A stretch of DNA of 64,000 bases. Origin: Pyropia yezoensis (taxonomy: Eukaryota; Rhodophyta; Bangiophyceae; Bangiales; Bangiaceae). The position numbers and the translations under genes were made by a program. Positions 21,501 to 31,399 of this stretch are shown here, piece after piece. The first letter of the stretch is position 1. Each line of letters starts with the position of its first letter. The notes beneath the pieces are model-generated. The model was not told the DNA's origin. It saw only the letters and a program-made list of their open reading frames with translations, and made no database searches. The stretch lies in contig CM020618.1 in NCBI GenBank assembly GCA_009829735.1, positions 4,090,882-4,154,881 of the forward strand, written 5' to 3'.

Positions 21501-22240
21501 AACGGGGGCAGCAGCGCGGCGGCGGTGGCGGCACCATCACCGTCCCCGTCCCGGGCGTCGCCACCCCCCCCCGCCGCCCGTCCCCCCACCCCCCCCGCGC
21601 CGCCACCGCCACTGCCACCGCCGGCGGCGGCGGCGGCAAAGGCGCCGTCCATCGTGCCCCGACCCCGCGGCGGCCGCCGCGCCGACGGGGGTGGCTCGGC
21701 GGGAGCCCCCCCCCCCCGCACGCCCTCCCCACCGCCCCTACCGCCGTCTGCCGTCCACGGGGACAGCGCAGACGCCCCTGCCGCGGCGCAGGGGGCGCCG
21801 GCCTCTGCCCGCGCACGTGGCGGCGGCGCCTCCCCCAGCGGCACCCCCTCCTCCCCGGCAGCCGCGTCGAGCCGGTTCAGGGCGCCACCGCCACCCCCAC
21901 CCCCAGCGCGGGCGTCCACCCACTCTCCCACCGCAAAGGGGGCGACGGCGCCCGCCCCCCCACCCGCGCCACCCCCACCCTCACCCCCACCCCCACCCCC
22001 GCCTGCACCGCCACCAACACCACCGCCACCGCCACCGTCGCCGCCGCCGCCGCAGCCACCGCCGCCGCCGCCGCCGCCACCGCCGACCACATCCACCCCA
22101 CCACCCGCCCGGGGGGAGTGCCACGCCGCCGCCCCCCCGCCGATGCCCCCCCCCGACGCCGCGTCCAGGCCGCCCGCCGCATTCACCACCAGGCGGGGCG
22201 GGACGCGCCGCCGCTGCCGGTAGAGGCCCGGCGAGGGCAT
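18533..22240 (-). CDS. Inositol polyphosphate 5-phosphatase with ASH and RhoGAP-like domains (OCRL/INPP5B type)
   Basis: I start at the ATG 22238-22240 (MPSPGLYRQRRRVPPRL), giving 1235 aa with no intron. The frame extends upstream through a 42-base homopolymer that I take as leader. Residues about 1-300 are Gly/Ala-rich. The catalytic domain spans about 320-740: FCGTWNVNGKSP (near 325), LALQEVQ, GNKGAVAARF, WLGDLNYRI (near 602), PTYK, PSWCDRVLWR (near 688) and ASDHRPV (near 720). These are the signature motifs of the Mg-dependent 5-phosphatases acting on PI(4,5)P2 and related lipids. A disordered insert of about 120 residues interrupts the domain before WLGDLNY. An immunoglobulin-like ASH segment follows (about 770-930), then a RhoGAP-fold region (about 975-1190). 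The region that normally carries the catalytic arginine reads SLFLSYGG, so GAP activity is probably lost, as in human OCRL. The likely role is phosphoinositide turnover on endosomal/Golgi membranes (family knowledge). Confidence 0.93.
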   Translation of the reverse strand: MPSPGLYRQRRRVPPRLVVNAAGGLDAASGGGIGGGAAAWHSPRAGGGVDVVGGGGGGGGGGCGGGGDGGGGGGVGGGAGGGGGGGEGGGGAGGGAGAVAPFAVGEWVDARAGGGGGGGALNRLDAAAGEEGVPLGEAPPPRARAEAGAPCAAAGASALSPWTADGGRGGGEGVRGGGAPAEPPPSARRPPRGRGTMDGAFAAAAAGGGSGGGGAGGVGGRAAGGGGDARDGDGDGAATAAALLPPLANGRGDGGPAGAPPRAAAGGDAAGGGPPRPGGGAYDEATMRELRERDQLASPSGQRLWMAAEMSRRKADYTEHLPLRVFCGTWNVNGKSPQMPLDGWLPPPGDVYDIYCLALQEVQPLTGMNAVTTDVERGRKWKEHIEASLAGGDVAYACICARQMVGILLLCFVRDAHEPAVSELMLAVAGTGIMRSGGNKGAVAARFRLYDKTLSFVSCHLAAHDHNVERRNQDFHDVIRKAVFVSASTEVPPVAPSAQSSAVRSASIESYAPASPAVNGTHVGEAAGGRRAPPLGEHGGMPAVGGGAGRVGGGGGGPVQAVASADGAVSPDVRSSSVDVAVVTADPGVPSSLSVLDHDVVFWLGDLNYRIALPAERVLELIDSSSWATLAEYDQLNIERAGGAVLQGFEEGVLSFAPTYKHEPHGVGYGRSPDETGALVVKRTPSWCDRVLWRNRVSVSPDAVVLHSYRRHEVLASDHRPVSATFGVGFERVNRISRSEVRRAVKRGLVAREAELAPRVRAEPSTLDLGAVGFASPSAMLPLVLTNEGILPTEVRLCASKLAPWLRVYPPGSAADGQGNGREIGDGGVDGRTVVGGDSDGSALQVTLAAGESATLHVAAIVDRDSGWAAALAAREVPLAGRLVFASADTLVSRRHPFARPQPVPLARVAVTGEYAATALGSTLSLLSGNTTGYTDASGGGPDSLRPASSGTFGHRRSGASSRSAEGSAGAAPDGKRFLLPPQLWHLVDALLPAAAPGDPSLFLSYGGDAAAVAEVLAATDRGDYAALSKAPPPALASALLRLLASLHEPVVPYSCYDRAVAAGSASSPEAALEVVASLPPVHVNTLTYLLGLLRRLAGLESSEAASAVSAASAEEAADALAERFGAVLLWPPPRGLRRSLFPPSSPTSGDGGMASPFSLLSPTPWRRTPAQSPFSSGDPERQVEEDSGWGGDGGDEGGDRRRRRDPVTADAAERVAFVRVLLGAIAAPGLTAVC

Positions 22241-22343
22241 CAGTCGGCCGCTGCGCAGGCCGCGGGCAGCCTCGGCGGTGGGGCACGGGACCGCCGGGGC
22301 CGCACGCACCCCCCCCCCCCAGAAGCGGACAAAAGAGAGGGCA

Positions 22344-22388
<45 letters not shown>

Positions 22389-23375
22389 GACGATGGGAGT
22401 GGAAGAGGGGGAGCGGCGGTGGCGGCGGCGGGAACCCCCCCACACGGGCCTGCCAACGGCACGCCGCGCGGCAGGCAGCGGCGGTGGCCACCCGTCCCGC
22501 GGGGGCCGGTCGCCCCAATAGCACAGAGGCGGTGGAGAGCAGGGGGGAGGAGGCGGCGGCGAGCGGGGGGGCAACGGGAGGGGGGGGGGGGGGGGGGGGG
22601 CGGCGGGCGGGGCAAGTGGGAGCAAACCAAAACAAACCGGAGCGCCGCCCCCGCACACGATGGGCGTGAGCGCGACAGTGGGCGCCACCCCGCCTCCCCC
22701 CCCCCCACACCCCCCCCCCCCCTGTCCCCCCCCTTGCACCCCCGAGCGGCGCGTCGCTACGGTACGGCGCGTCGGGGACAGGGCGGGGCAGCGGTCGTCG
22801 CGGCGGCTGGTGCGGTAGCGGCGGGCGGGCGGGCGGGCGGGCGGGCGGGTGTGGCGTCCCACCCAGTGGCTACCTCCCCTTGGCCTTTCCACCCACCGGC
22901 GCGCACGTCGGCAGCGGGGCGTCCCCGTCTCTCGTCCCCCGCTACTCCCTCCCCCAAACCCACCTCAGCAGCACCCAGACGGCCGGGGGCCCACCACACT
23001 CGTCGGCGGCGGGCGACCCACACCACCCCTCTCTCTCTCTCTCTCTCTCCCCCGCCGGCGCACCACCTGCGTGCCGGCGTCAGGTCAAATTGAGGGGGGG
23101 CAAAGGAGGGGGGCGGGGGGGGAGGGGAGGCCTCCCTCGAGGGAACGAGCGGGGGGGGGGCGCGCCGCGCCAAAAAAGCCGCCCGCGGGTCGTCGGTCCG
23201 CTTCATCCCCCCGCCGTTGGCTGAGGTGCTGACACACCAAACTACAACAATTATGTTGGTCCGACCGTCGGTAATTCATCCATTCCCACAATGTACTGAA
23301 CTGTACTGAGATGTACTTATACTCGCCTGGACCCGTCTGTCGTCGTTCCCACCACCATCAGTAAGCTGCGCCACT
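22241..23375. other. Leader and upstream region of the OCRL-like gene, homopolymers
   Basis: Directly upstream of the phosphatase start is a run of 42 G (22346-22387; poly-C on the coding strand), then further G-rich tracts (22580-22600), a GGGC repeat (22821-22848) and a CT repeat (about 23027-23049). From about 23240 the composition becomes balanced. The Pro-rich open frames on both strands are composition artefacts. No gene is seen. Confidence 0.5.
22346..22387 (-). repeat. 42-base poly-C (coding strand) in the OCRL-like gene leader
   Basis: An uninterrupted run of 42 G on the plus strand, poly-C relative to the minus-strand gene, ends 106 bases before its ATG. Run length is likely to be approximate. 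A similar 34-base poly-C precedes the ABA4-like gene. Confidence 0.9.
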
Positions 23376-24081
23376 CCATTGAGGCCCCCTTCTAATGGTT
23401 CCATTAGGGGGCATGCCTTTATGGGATCCAATGGTCCCATTACGGGGGGTGCTCTGATGGTACCGTTGGGGTTGATTCGCAAGCGCCCAATGAGTCTGAT
23501 ACCGGCCCCTCTGATAGACTCGTATGTCCACCCTCGATCGATGCCTGATTCTGTACACACATTAAGCAGGCTGCAGAATTGTTAACCCTAGCTGAGTGCA
23601 TTTGGGGATTATCTGCAGAAGTGTATGTCGCGTGAACAGTAACAGGACTAAACACATACTTTGCTGTGTCCCACAGTACACCTGATAGGGGTCAGCACCC
23701 TTACCAGGGCAGGCAGGGACACAGCGACGCCACATGGCCTGGCGGGCAGCGACCCCCACCGGCACGCCTGGCTATTCCGAGCGGTGCACACCCACCCCCC
23801 CCAATAGTCGCCGCACACTCCCTCCTTCCCCACCACTCCCGGCAGCAAACGCCCTGCCCACTACGCAGACAGTGCTGCCCGTTACATACCCGTACCGACG
23901 CAAAATCGACACTTCCCGCATGCCCTCTGGCACCACTCGGCGTCCTCTCCACGCCCCGCTACATCCTTGTCGGCTCCGCCGCTAACAAAGATGCTGCATG
24001 GATGCCCTAGAAGGGCGCTGTCGCCGCCACGCGCCTGCCCCCCGCCGCCCGTCATCAGCAATAGTAATCCGAAGCGACCGC

Positions 24082-25341
24082 TCAGTTGGAGGGGCGAAGC
24101 GCGCACATGTCCAGACTGGACAAGCTCATGCGGCCCTGCCCTTCATGGCGCACTTGAGGAGTGGGGTCTGCTGCTTCAACAGCAGCCACGGCCGCGCCAC
24201 CTCCCCAAGAAGCCCGCGCGTTCAACTCGACAGGCAGAGCCGCAGGTGCTGCCGCACTGGAAACAGCGGCAGGTACATCAGCCGTTGCTGATGGGGTAGG
24301 CACGGCGGGGACTGCCTCAGAGAGCACGGCAGCAGCAGCAGCGAGAGCAGCCAGCGGTGCATCAGCGACAGCGGACGGTTGAGAGGCGGGCACAGCTCGC
24401 AGCGTCAACGCAGGTGAGGCGGTGGGTGGCTCAGTGGCAGTGGTAGACTGCGTATCAGCCGAGGTGGCAGTTGGTGTCGCAGCCATCGCTGAGGCTGGTC
24501 GTGCAGCCGCGGCAGCGGCAGGCGGCGTCCGAGCAGGGCCAGCAGGTGGTGCGAAAGCACGCAGCGCTGGCGTCACAGCGCGCGCGCCAGTCGCGCCGCG
24601 ACTGGGAGCAGATGCGCCTGAAGCATCCTTCCTAGCGCGCGGCACCACCAGCATCTGCCTCCGCAAAGGCGCAAGCACCTCCTCCTTGTACTCGCTGACG
24701 CAACCGCGCTCGGCGTCGTCGCCGTCAACGATCACCATACGCCCGTACTTCATGCATTTCTTGTCGTGCGCGACGGCCGTCTCTTGGCTCTCAATGGCCC
24801 ACAGCTTCCGCATAACTTCGTCAGCGTTTGTGCCCAAGCTGGTTAGTTTGGGAAGCCCAGCCAAAACGGTGAGCTCCATTCGGATCTGAAGAGTAAAACG
24901 TGCACGGGTGACAGTCGTCGAAGAAGTAGGAGCCAAGCACAACAACAAAAAAAACGTCAGTGCCGGTCTTGATACAAGACCATGTCTGCCCACACCACAG
25001 CACACACGCCAGCCAAAAAGCATGCGCCAGAACGCAACGTACCTTCAAAGTGAACCAAGAAAACTGGGCGTTGAGGAGGCGCAAGAACGCCTCTGACACT
25101 GTCTGAGAGCAGGCCACCAGCAGGCAAGAGGCTTCGGGGACGGAAGAAATGAAGTCGATGATGGCAGCCACGAGAGCGCTGTAGCTTGTCGTCGATGTGA
25201 TGAACTTGTTGTCCTCAAGGAGAGCGCGGGCCTGATGGCGGGGCAGCACGGGCACACGATGACGCCCTCTCTGCACAAAGTGGCCGTATTCCTTGCGGGA
25301 CACGAGGCCCTCCAGGTAGGAGGCGAAGAGCATGCCCTTGG
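24082..25341 (-). pseudogene. Interrupted gene, 3' part (unrecognised protein)
   Basis: This is the downstream part of a gene split by the hAT insertion. The minus-strand exon runs from the insertion point (25341) to 25043. A 157-bp intron follows (25042-24886; GTACG donor, CTTCAG acceptor), then a last exon to a stop at 24082. Splicing joins WFTLK to IRMELTVLAG in frame. Recognisable but unassigned segments are GMLFASYLEGLVSRKEYGHF and ALVAAIIDFISSVPEASCLL. The last about 160 residues are Ala/Pro/Thr-rich. Reading across the insertion after removing one target copy restores an uninterrupted frame with the part at 32462-33412. I find no known domain. The gene may be a host gene or the gene of the CCATT-ended element. 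Confidence 0.75.
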
Positions 25342-25349
25342 CCTTAAAG
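25342..25349. repeat. 8-bp target-site duplication, left copy
   Basis: CCTTAAAG lies immediately outside the left terminal repeat and is repeated exactly at 32454-32461 outside the right one. An 8-bp duplication is the hallmark of hAT insertion. Confidence 0.95.
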
Positions 25350-25370
25350 TAGGCTTGGGTATCACGCGCC
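25350..25370 (+). repeat. hAT left terminal inverted repeat
   Basis: Twenty-one bases beginning TAGGCTTGGG are identical to the reverse complement of 32433-32453. Beyond them the two ends diverge except for repeated ATCACGC motifs. Confidence 0.95.
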
Positions 25371-25383
25371 CAAAACCCGCGCG

Positions 25384-25435
25384 TGACGTGCGATCACGCC
25401 CGATCACGCCCGATCACGGCGTAGTCACGCCCTTT
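25384..25435. promoter_or_regulatory. hAT left subterminal motif cluster
   Basis: At least three closely spaced GATCACGCCC/GATCACGGC motifs and one AGTCACGCCC occur just inside the left end. The same motif is clustered inside the right end (32332-32440). In hAT elements such short subterminal repeats are transposase binding sites; here the role is inferred from position and repetition. Confidence 0.6.
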
Positions 25436-25513
25436 TGAGAGCGTGTCACGCACAAAGTAGCACACCTATATTTCAATTTCAATGCATTGAAACACCCACT
25501 GTTATACATTGGA

Positions 25514-28500
25514 TCACGCCTCGAGCTCCACTCCATACTTGCTGATCGCGTCTCGCAGGTACCACGAGGAGTCGAAGACCTTGCACAGCAGCACAACTGG
25601 CGCCGCCGTCCGCGCGTCTCCAACGCCATTTGCCGCCCCTGGCACGCCTCTGCCGCTGGGCGACGGCACTGCGGGTCCACCGGTCGACCCCTGTGAGCCG
25701 CAGCGACGCAGCAGCTCGCTGTACCTTGCCATTGCAACCTCGTCCGAGAACTCCCGCTCCGCGCCACCGCCGTCAACGTCTTGGGCGTCGAGCTCGTCGG
25801 GCGTAGGATGACCCGTCCGACTGCACAGAGCTAACTCCTCGTCCAGCTCTTCCCGCAGGGACCGGCCCGTCTCCCGCAGCTCGTCAAAGTCATTCACGCG
25901 AGCCACCTCAGGCGTGGAGCCGTCCGGGGGCGCCTGAGAACGAGCATGGCTGGAACGTACGCCGTCCGTGTCAGCGACGGCGATGTCCTCCTCGTCCTCC
26001 ATCAGACAGCCGGGCGTAAACGCCTCCCTTGCACTCTTGTCCTTGGCGTGCTCCGCGCGCAGGTGCAGCATCACACGAGTCATGCTTGTCAGGCGGGCCA
26101 CGTCGAGCCGGGAGCGCGCCGGCGTGTTGGCAAGGCCCATCCCCGACCATACGCGCTCCATCTCCGCCGCGTGGCAGCACACCGACAGGAGCCGCTGCGC
26201 CACCTGCTGGAGCGCCGTTCCGTTGAACTCGGAGCACATGGCCCACATCACCACCGCGGGAATACGGGCAGTAGTGCCGTTGGGGTTGAACAACAAGAGG
26301 GAGTCGGGCCCGTCAGCGAGATACTTCACCAAGGCCGCAATGGCCCTCCGCGTGACCGCCGCCGACTGCTCACCCTGCAGCGTCCCGAAGCGCGCGGCCA
26401 AGCGCACAAAGTGCTCGACCACGTTGTCCACAGCCGCAAAGCACCCGTGCTGCGTACACAGGCCTGTCAGAGCCCGCTCAGGGTCCAGCACGTGCGCGAG
26501 CACCAGCTCACTGACGTTGTAGTATCGCGTGAAGCGCCACTGCAAGATCTTGAGGGTCGCGCCGCTGAGCTGGTGGATGATGGCGCGTACGGAAGGGTCG
26601 GCAGCGAGCACAAACGGGGGGGCCAAGGTGCCAGACCCATCAGCCGCCAGCGTTGCCGTTTCCGAACGAAGCTTGAGGAAGTAGGCGTGCAGGCGGCCAA
26701 ATGAGGAGGCCACGTCCGCCAGGTTGGCGTTGCGGCGCTCGGCCATCCCAATCTCCTTGACGATCGGCAGCAGCATCTTGCACAGGACACGCACCATGGA
26801 CCAAAAGCGGCGGCTACGCAGCTCGTCAATGACCGCGCCGCCATTCATGGTAGCCAGCAGCGCCGCATCGTCGCAGTACTTCGTGGAGAACAGGTCGAGC
26901 GCCGGCTTCAGCTCCAGCAGCCGGTGCGCCATGCCGTAATGAGAGTACCAGCGTGTCTCCCCCTTGGTCACGAACGCCAGGCGCTTCACCATCAGGGCCT
27001 CAAGCAGGCCCATGAACTTAGTAGAGTTCCTGAACCAGCCGACGACCATGACCATCTTAGCGACGATGGGGGCCAACGACTCGTGGTTCAGGATGCCGCC
27101 CGTCATGAGGTTCAGCTGGTGCGGGAAGCAGGCGACGATGATCAGGGACTCGTTGGCAGAGGCGAGCATCTTCTTGGCCAGGACATTCGAGCTCGCCGAG
27201 TCACTGACCAGACCCACCACCATCGACGGGCACGTGGCCAGACGCTCTCCGGTGGGCTGCGGGAGGGCAAACTCGCCCGCCGCCCCAGCCTTTTGCACCT
27301 CCTCCTCCACAGCGCCTTTCACCAGCTCCGCCGTCTCCGGGACGCCAGTGATGTCGACCGTCCCGCGGAAGTCCGATGACACCACCCCGTCAGTCATGCC
27401 CACGTTGGTGCACACCAGCCCCAGCAGCTTGCGGGCGGCCCGACTCTTCCACCCGTCAAAGGAGATGGTAACGTAGGCTCCCTTGAAGTAGATCTTCATA
27501 AAGGCGTCGATAACCGCCTGCAGCAGACGACGCAGGACGGGGCCACGCATGGTCTTGCGGTCGGGAAGCGCCTTGAGTCCGCGCATCCACTTGGAAAAAA
27601 GGTGGCGCCAGGCAGGAGCGTCCAGCACATTGAACGGGATGGATGAGAAGAGGAGGGCGGCCAGAAGGTCGTCCTGGAACTCCCTGGTCATGCTGGGGGT
27701 CCACGCTCGCGTCAGATGGGAATCCATGGGACCGCCGGTGCTTGTCCCGCTGCCGCTTGATGCCGATGCGTTGAGCTTACGTTGCTTGCGAGACGGGGAA
27801 GAAGAGTCGTCCTCGGCCGCGTCCAGTCTTGCTCGACGCGTCGCAAAGTTGCACTTGGTAGCCAGGTGCGTGGCCATCACGTCAGCCCTGCCGTTGATGG
27901 GTGTCCTGCTCTTCTTGGCGCGCACGCAGAAGAGGCAAAACACCTCCTTAGTCCTAGATGTGGGACTGTAGTCCTTGGTGCCTTGCTCAAAGTACCCCCA
28001 CACCTTTCGCATCTTGTCCCTTGTGCGCTTGCTCCCAGAGGCTGGGTTGGCGGCTGTCGTGGCGTCCGTAGACTGGGAGTTGGGCCTTGGTGCCTCGTCG
28101 CCGCCGGCCGCAGCCGGCGCGCCCGCCGCAACCGCGGCACCCACCGCTCCCGCCGCACCCGCCACACCGTCCGCAGCTGTCGCGTTAGGCGCTTGCGGTC
28201 GGTCCGACTCGCCTGCCACACCAGCCGCCGTCTCGCCTGCCGTTGCCGCCGTGGTTGGCGCCCCCGCCCCTGCCGTTGACGCCGGAGCTGTCTCCCCCGC
28301 CCTTGCCGCCGCCGCCGTGGATGGTTCCCTCGCCCTTGCCGCCGCCGCCGTGGATGGCTCCCTCGCCCTTGCCGCCGCCGCCGTGGGTGCCGCGCCCAAC
28401 CTTGCCGCCAACGCCATCCTTGCCGCCATCGCCGCCGCCGTCCTTGTCGTGTCGTCTGCACCGCCGTCGAAAGTGTAGTAATCGTCCTCGTCCGTCGCGC

Positions 28501-28561
28501 GTGTCACCACACGAGCCGCAGCCAATGCCGCCGCCACGGCGGCGTTCTCGTCGTTTAGCAT
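25514..28561 (-). CDS. hAT-family transposase (BED finger, DUF659-like, C-terminal dimerisation region)
   Basis: The ATG at 28559-28561 opens an uninterrupted 1015-aa frame. Residues about 1-180 are Ala/Gly-rich with tandem EPSTAAAARA repeats. A BED-type zinc finger lies at about 190-250 (FCLFCV then HLATKCNF). The RNase-H-like core follows: TISFDGWKS (near 367, first acidic residue), GLVSDSASSN (near 450, second) and FPHQLNLMTGG (near 480). The region VVGWFRNSTKFMGLLEAL is typical of DUF659/hAT proteins. The C-terminal segment (about 800-830), AAEMERVWSGMG followed by RLDVARLTSMTRVM, corresponds to the hAT dimerisation motif. The length and all landmarks fit a full transposase of the cut-and-paste type acting in the nucleus. 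It lies inside perfect hAT ends, so it is probably functional, although activity cannot be read from sequence. Confidence 0.92.
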   Translation of the reverse strand: MLNDENAAVAAALAAARVVTRATDEDDYYTFDGGADDTTRTAAAMAARMALAARLGAAPTAAAARAREPSTAAAARAREPSTAAAARAGETAPASTAGAGAPTTAATAGETAAGVAGESDRPQAPNATAADGVAGAAGAVGAAVAAGAPAAAGGDEAPRPNSQSTDATTAANPASGSKRTRDKMRKVWGYFEQGTKDYSPTSRTKEVFCLFCVRAKKSRTPINGRADVMATHLATKCNFATRRARLDAAEDDSSSPSRKQRKLNASASSGSGTSTGGPMDSHLTRAWTPSMTREFQDDLLAALLFSSIPFNVLDAPAWRHLFSKWMRGLKALPDRKTMRGPVLRRLLQAVIDAFMKIYFKGAYVTISFDGWKSRAARKLLGLVCTNVGMTDGVVSSDFRGTVDITGVPETAELVKGAVEEEVQKAGAAGEFALPQPTGERLATCPSMVVGLVSDSASSNVLAKKMLASANESLIIVACFPHQLNLMTGGILNHESLAPIVAKMVMVVGWFRNSTKFMGLLEALMVKRLAFVTKGETRWYSHYGMAHRLLELKPALDLFSTKYCDDAALLATMNGGAVIDELRSRRFWSMVRVLCKMLLPIVKEIGMAERRNANLADVASSFGRLHAYFLKLRSETATLAADGSGTLAPPFVLAADPSVRAIIHQLSGATLKILQWRFTRYYNVSELVLAHVLDPERALTGLCTQHGCFAAVDNVVEHFVRLAARFGTLQGEQSAAVTRRAIAALVKYLADGPDSLLLFNPNGTTARIPAVVMWAMCSEFNGTALQQVAQRLLSVCCHAAEMERVWSGMGLANTPARSRLDVARLTSMTRVMLHLRAEHAKDKSAREAFTPGCLMEDEEDIAVADTDGVRSSHARSQAPPDGSTPEVARVNDFDELRETGRSLREELDEELALCSRTGHPTPDELDAQDVDGGGAEREFSDEVAMARYSELLRRCGSQGSTGGPAVPSPSGRGVPGAANGVGDARTAAPVVLLCKVFDSSWYLRDAISKYGVELEA

Positions 28562-31399
28562 CGACGGAGGCGGGGGTGTGGGGTGAGTGTGGGAGTGGGT
28601 GTGGGGGGCAGGGGGAGTGAGAGGGGGCGGGGGAACAGGTGGGTGTGGGAGTGGGTGTGGGGGGCAGGGGGAGTGAGAGGGGGCGGGGGAACAGGTGGGT
28701 GTGGGAGTAGGTGGGGGGGGCAGTGGGAGAGGGCGGGGGAACAGGTGGGTGTGGACGTGCGTCCTGGTCGTGCGCGCGTGTGGGGGGAGTCACCTGGGAT
28801 GTGGTCCAGCCACGCTCATAAAGCCACCGTCAGCACGTGGTCCGTGCACACGGTCGCCTAGGCGCGGCGGGGCCTAGCGTCGTGTGGAGGCACGAGGTGA
28901 CGGGCGCATGCGCGCCCCCGGCTGGCAGACCCGAAGCGGGAAAGGGGGATAGGGTCTCTCACTCATGGCGCGCGCTTGCGGGATGATCCGCAGGGCCAGC
29001 TGCAACTCTCTTGCAGACAGGATTGCATTGCACTGGTGGCGGCACCTGGTGCCGGATGCATATTCTTTGGGGCCAGCTCGTCACAGGGGTCGTAGGCCAC
29101 TCTCATCCACGTATGTCCCGCTGTGTCGTTGCTTCGGTCGGCCACCGAGAGTGACGCGTCCTTGGCAGTCGCGCGAAGGAGTCCCGCTTTTTTTCTTTCC
29201 GCGGGAACACCAGACAGCATGGTTGCGTTGAGCACGCAGTTCTGCTTGATGTAACGTGTCCCGGTGTACAGCACAGTCGAGCCGTGGCTCAGCGCCTACA
29301 CTGTGTGCCGACCGTCCTCTGGCAAGGTCGTGTGATGTGCGGCTGGGGTGGGCTGATCTCTGTGTTATGTATCACCACGACTTCTGGTGGACAAAATTTT
29401 TTTGAGTAAATAGTCTCACTTCGCAGCGCTGGCAAACAGCAGGTGCGGCCATGGCAGGGTTGGCGAGCACCTGCACTCGCGGAATAGACGCTGGCCCGCG
29501 CCCGACTCCTGACGAGGGCGCCTGGCCGTTGCTATGAACGGTTGCAGGTTCGAACCGATATGAGTTCAATTCCCATTCGCACCATTTATTTTTCGTGAAT
29601 TTATATTCACAGTCTCTTACAGCAGTGTAAGAGGGGTTATAGGCCAATAGATTATCAGATACATGCACTGGTGCGCACACAATCCAATCATATGAGGTCG
29701 TTCATTGAGCACGGCCCGTGCCCTGGGACCGACCGAGCCCTTCCGTTGGCGGCTACGGCGCCTCCAGTGGCAGACCGCTGATACAGACGCCCTGAGCCAT
29801 GAACCACCTACCCCGTCAGGTGTGGGGGCCCGAGTGGGCCGTGACGCCTCGTCGGGGTAGCCGCCGTCTCACTCATGCAGTCTTCCAATGTGGCGTCGCG
29901 TGTGGCCAGAGTTGGGAACTCTGGACACACTGGCGGTGTGCATGCTGGCCACCTGTCGGTAGTAGAGTAGAGTGGACCTGGGAAGCACAACCACATAGCT
30001 CCGCGAAGATTGATGCGCATAGCGAGGCGTGTTGTTCTACTCATAGTTCGAGACAAAGGGGCGACAGAGTGGCGCCACCCGGGATTTCTGCCCTCAGTTT
30101 CGACATCCATTGTGGAGACATCGTCTTGTGGGCCGGCAGGTGCGCGGGCGTCCGCTGGCTGTACCAGGCGCGGAGGGGGAGCAGGTAGTGGTGCTCAGGC
30201 GGGGTCGGGGAGCGGGGGAACGCCTCGCCAGCCAACCAACGCAGCGCCGCCCCCGCGTCTGGCTCACCGCCGCAGCTGGAGCACGTGCGCTAGAGAAAGG
30301 AGTTCGTGTCCCAGGCGGCACGGTCTGTGTGCAACTGTTCTTTCCTTCTGAGGACGGACGTCCGAGGGCGAGGAAGGCTCTGAGTCGTTTCCCCGCATCA
30401 CCCTGCGGCAATCCCCCAGGGTTTGCGCTTATCTATTGCTCTCAATGGGGCAACTCGTCCACCCCCGGGATGCAAGCGACAGCCTTGGTGGCACCCGCCG
30501 ACACTGTTACCTCCCCCAGTCGCCAGCCACGGACTGCACAGCTGTGTCGCCGCCCCTCATGGTGGCGGGCACCCAGCCCGTGCGCGTTGGCCGGCGATGG
30601 CGGCACCCGTCGCAGCCGACCGTTCTGCGGGGGGGTGGCATAGCGGACGGGGCGGACGGGTGGAGGGGGGACATGGGGGGGGGGCCACGGTGCAGCGTGC
30701 GCGGTGGCACCGGACGCCGGTGGCCGCTGTTCTGGAGGCTGCTTGTGAGTGGCTTGCGGGTTCCCCTGCGCCCATGGACGCAGGTCGGTGGCGTCGTGCC
30801 CCGCCTCCGCCCTCACGTGCTGTGAAGGGCGCCGCTCCGGCCGGTGGGGGAGTGAACAAAGAGGGACGCGGGGACAGGTGCAGCGCTGCCAGTGCCCTTG
30901 GCTTTCCCCACGGTTTCCGACCGGGGCGGGTGATTTGGGGTGGGGTACTGTACTGAAAGGTGGGGCTTCTGTGGGAGCGCCACCACGCACGGGGGGGCCC
31001 TTCGCTTTGGCGCCGCCGGCGAGCCCTGCCCTTGGCTCCAGCCACCCCTCCGCCGGCGGCCGAGGCAGGGGTGGGGGGGGCGCTGGCGGAGCGGGGTGGA
31101 GAGCCCGCGCCGCCGGGAGGAGCAGTGTCCCCACCCATTGGGCGGGGGGCGGGGCGGGAGCCGCTCGCCGCCGCCACCGCCGCTGCCGCCAGAGGTGCGC
31201 CACCGCCGGCTGCCGCACTGGGTGACGCGGCGGCGGCCGCCGCGGCGGCCAGCGACGCCGCCCCCCCCCCCCCCCCGGAGCGTCCACGTCCATGTGCACC
31301 CGTCCCCCCCCCGGGGCGTCCCCCCTGCGCGAGCGCTTCGCGTCCGCCCCCCCCCACCCCTGGAACGGTGGCCGCGGCGGCGGCGCCCGCAGGCGGGCA
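28562..31399. other. Interior of the hAT without a supported gene
   Basis: The stretch starts with a minisatellite (28573-28755). At 28860-30430 the composition is balanced and holds short hairpins (CTCTTAC...GTAAGAG near 29610-29633). It also holds a tRNA-like but unfoldable patch near 29540-29600. From 30440 it is very GC-rich, with Pro/Arg/Ala-rich frames that continue past the RRM relic. I see no second transposition gene. It may be filler DNA captured with the RRM fragment. Confidence 0.45.
28573..28755 (+). repeat. About 56-bp minisatellite upstream of the hAT transposase
   Basis: Three near-copies of a G-rich unit containing GGGGGAACAGGTGGGTGTGG recur at spacings of 56 and 50 bp, directly before the transposase start on the minus strand. 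As a C-rich leader it resembles the leaders of other genes in the window. Confidence 0.8.

Noticed and set aside
20447-22669. A 740-codon plus-strand frame opposite the phosphatase gene
   Set aside because: It is the antisense shadow of the OCRL-like coding frame. The minus strand carries all catalytic motifs.
29520-29605. tRNA-like patch (GGTTCGAACC and a CCA-ending segment)
   Set aside because: I could not pair an acceptor stem or fold D and anticodon arms. Nuclear tRNA genes also do not encode CCA.
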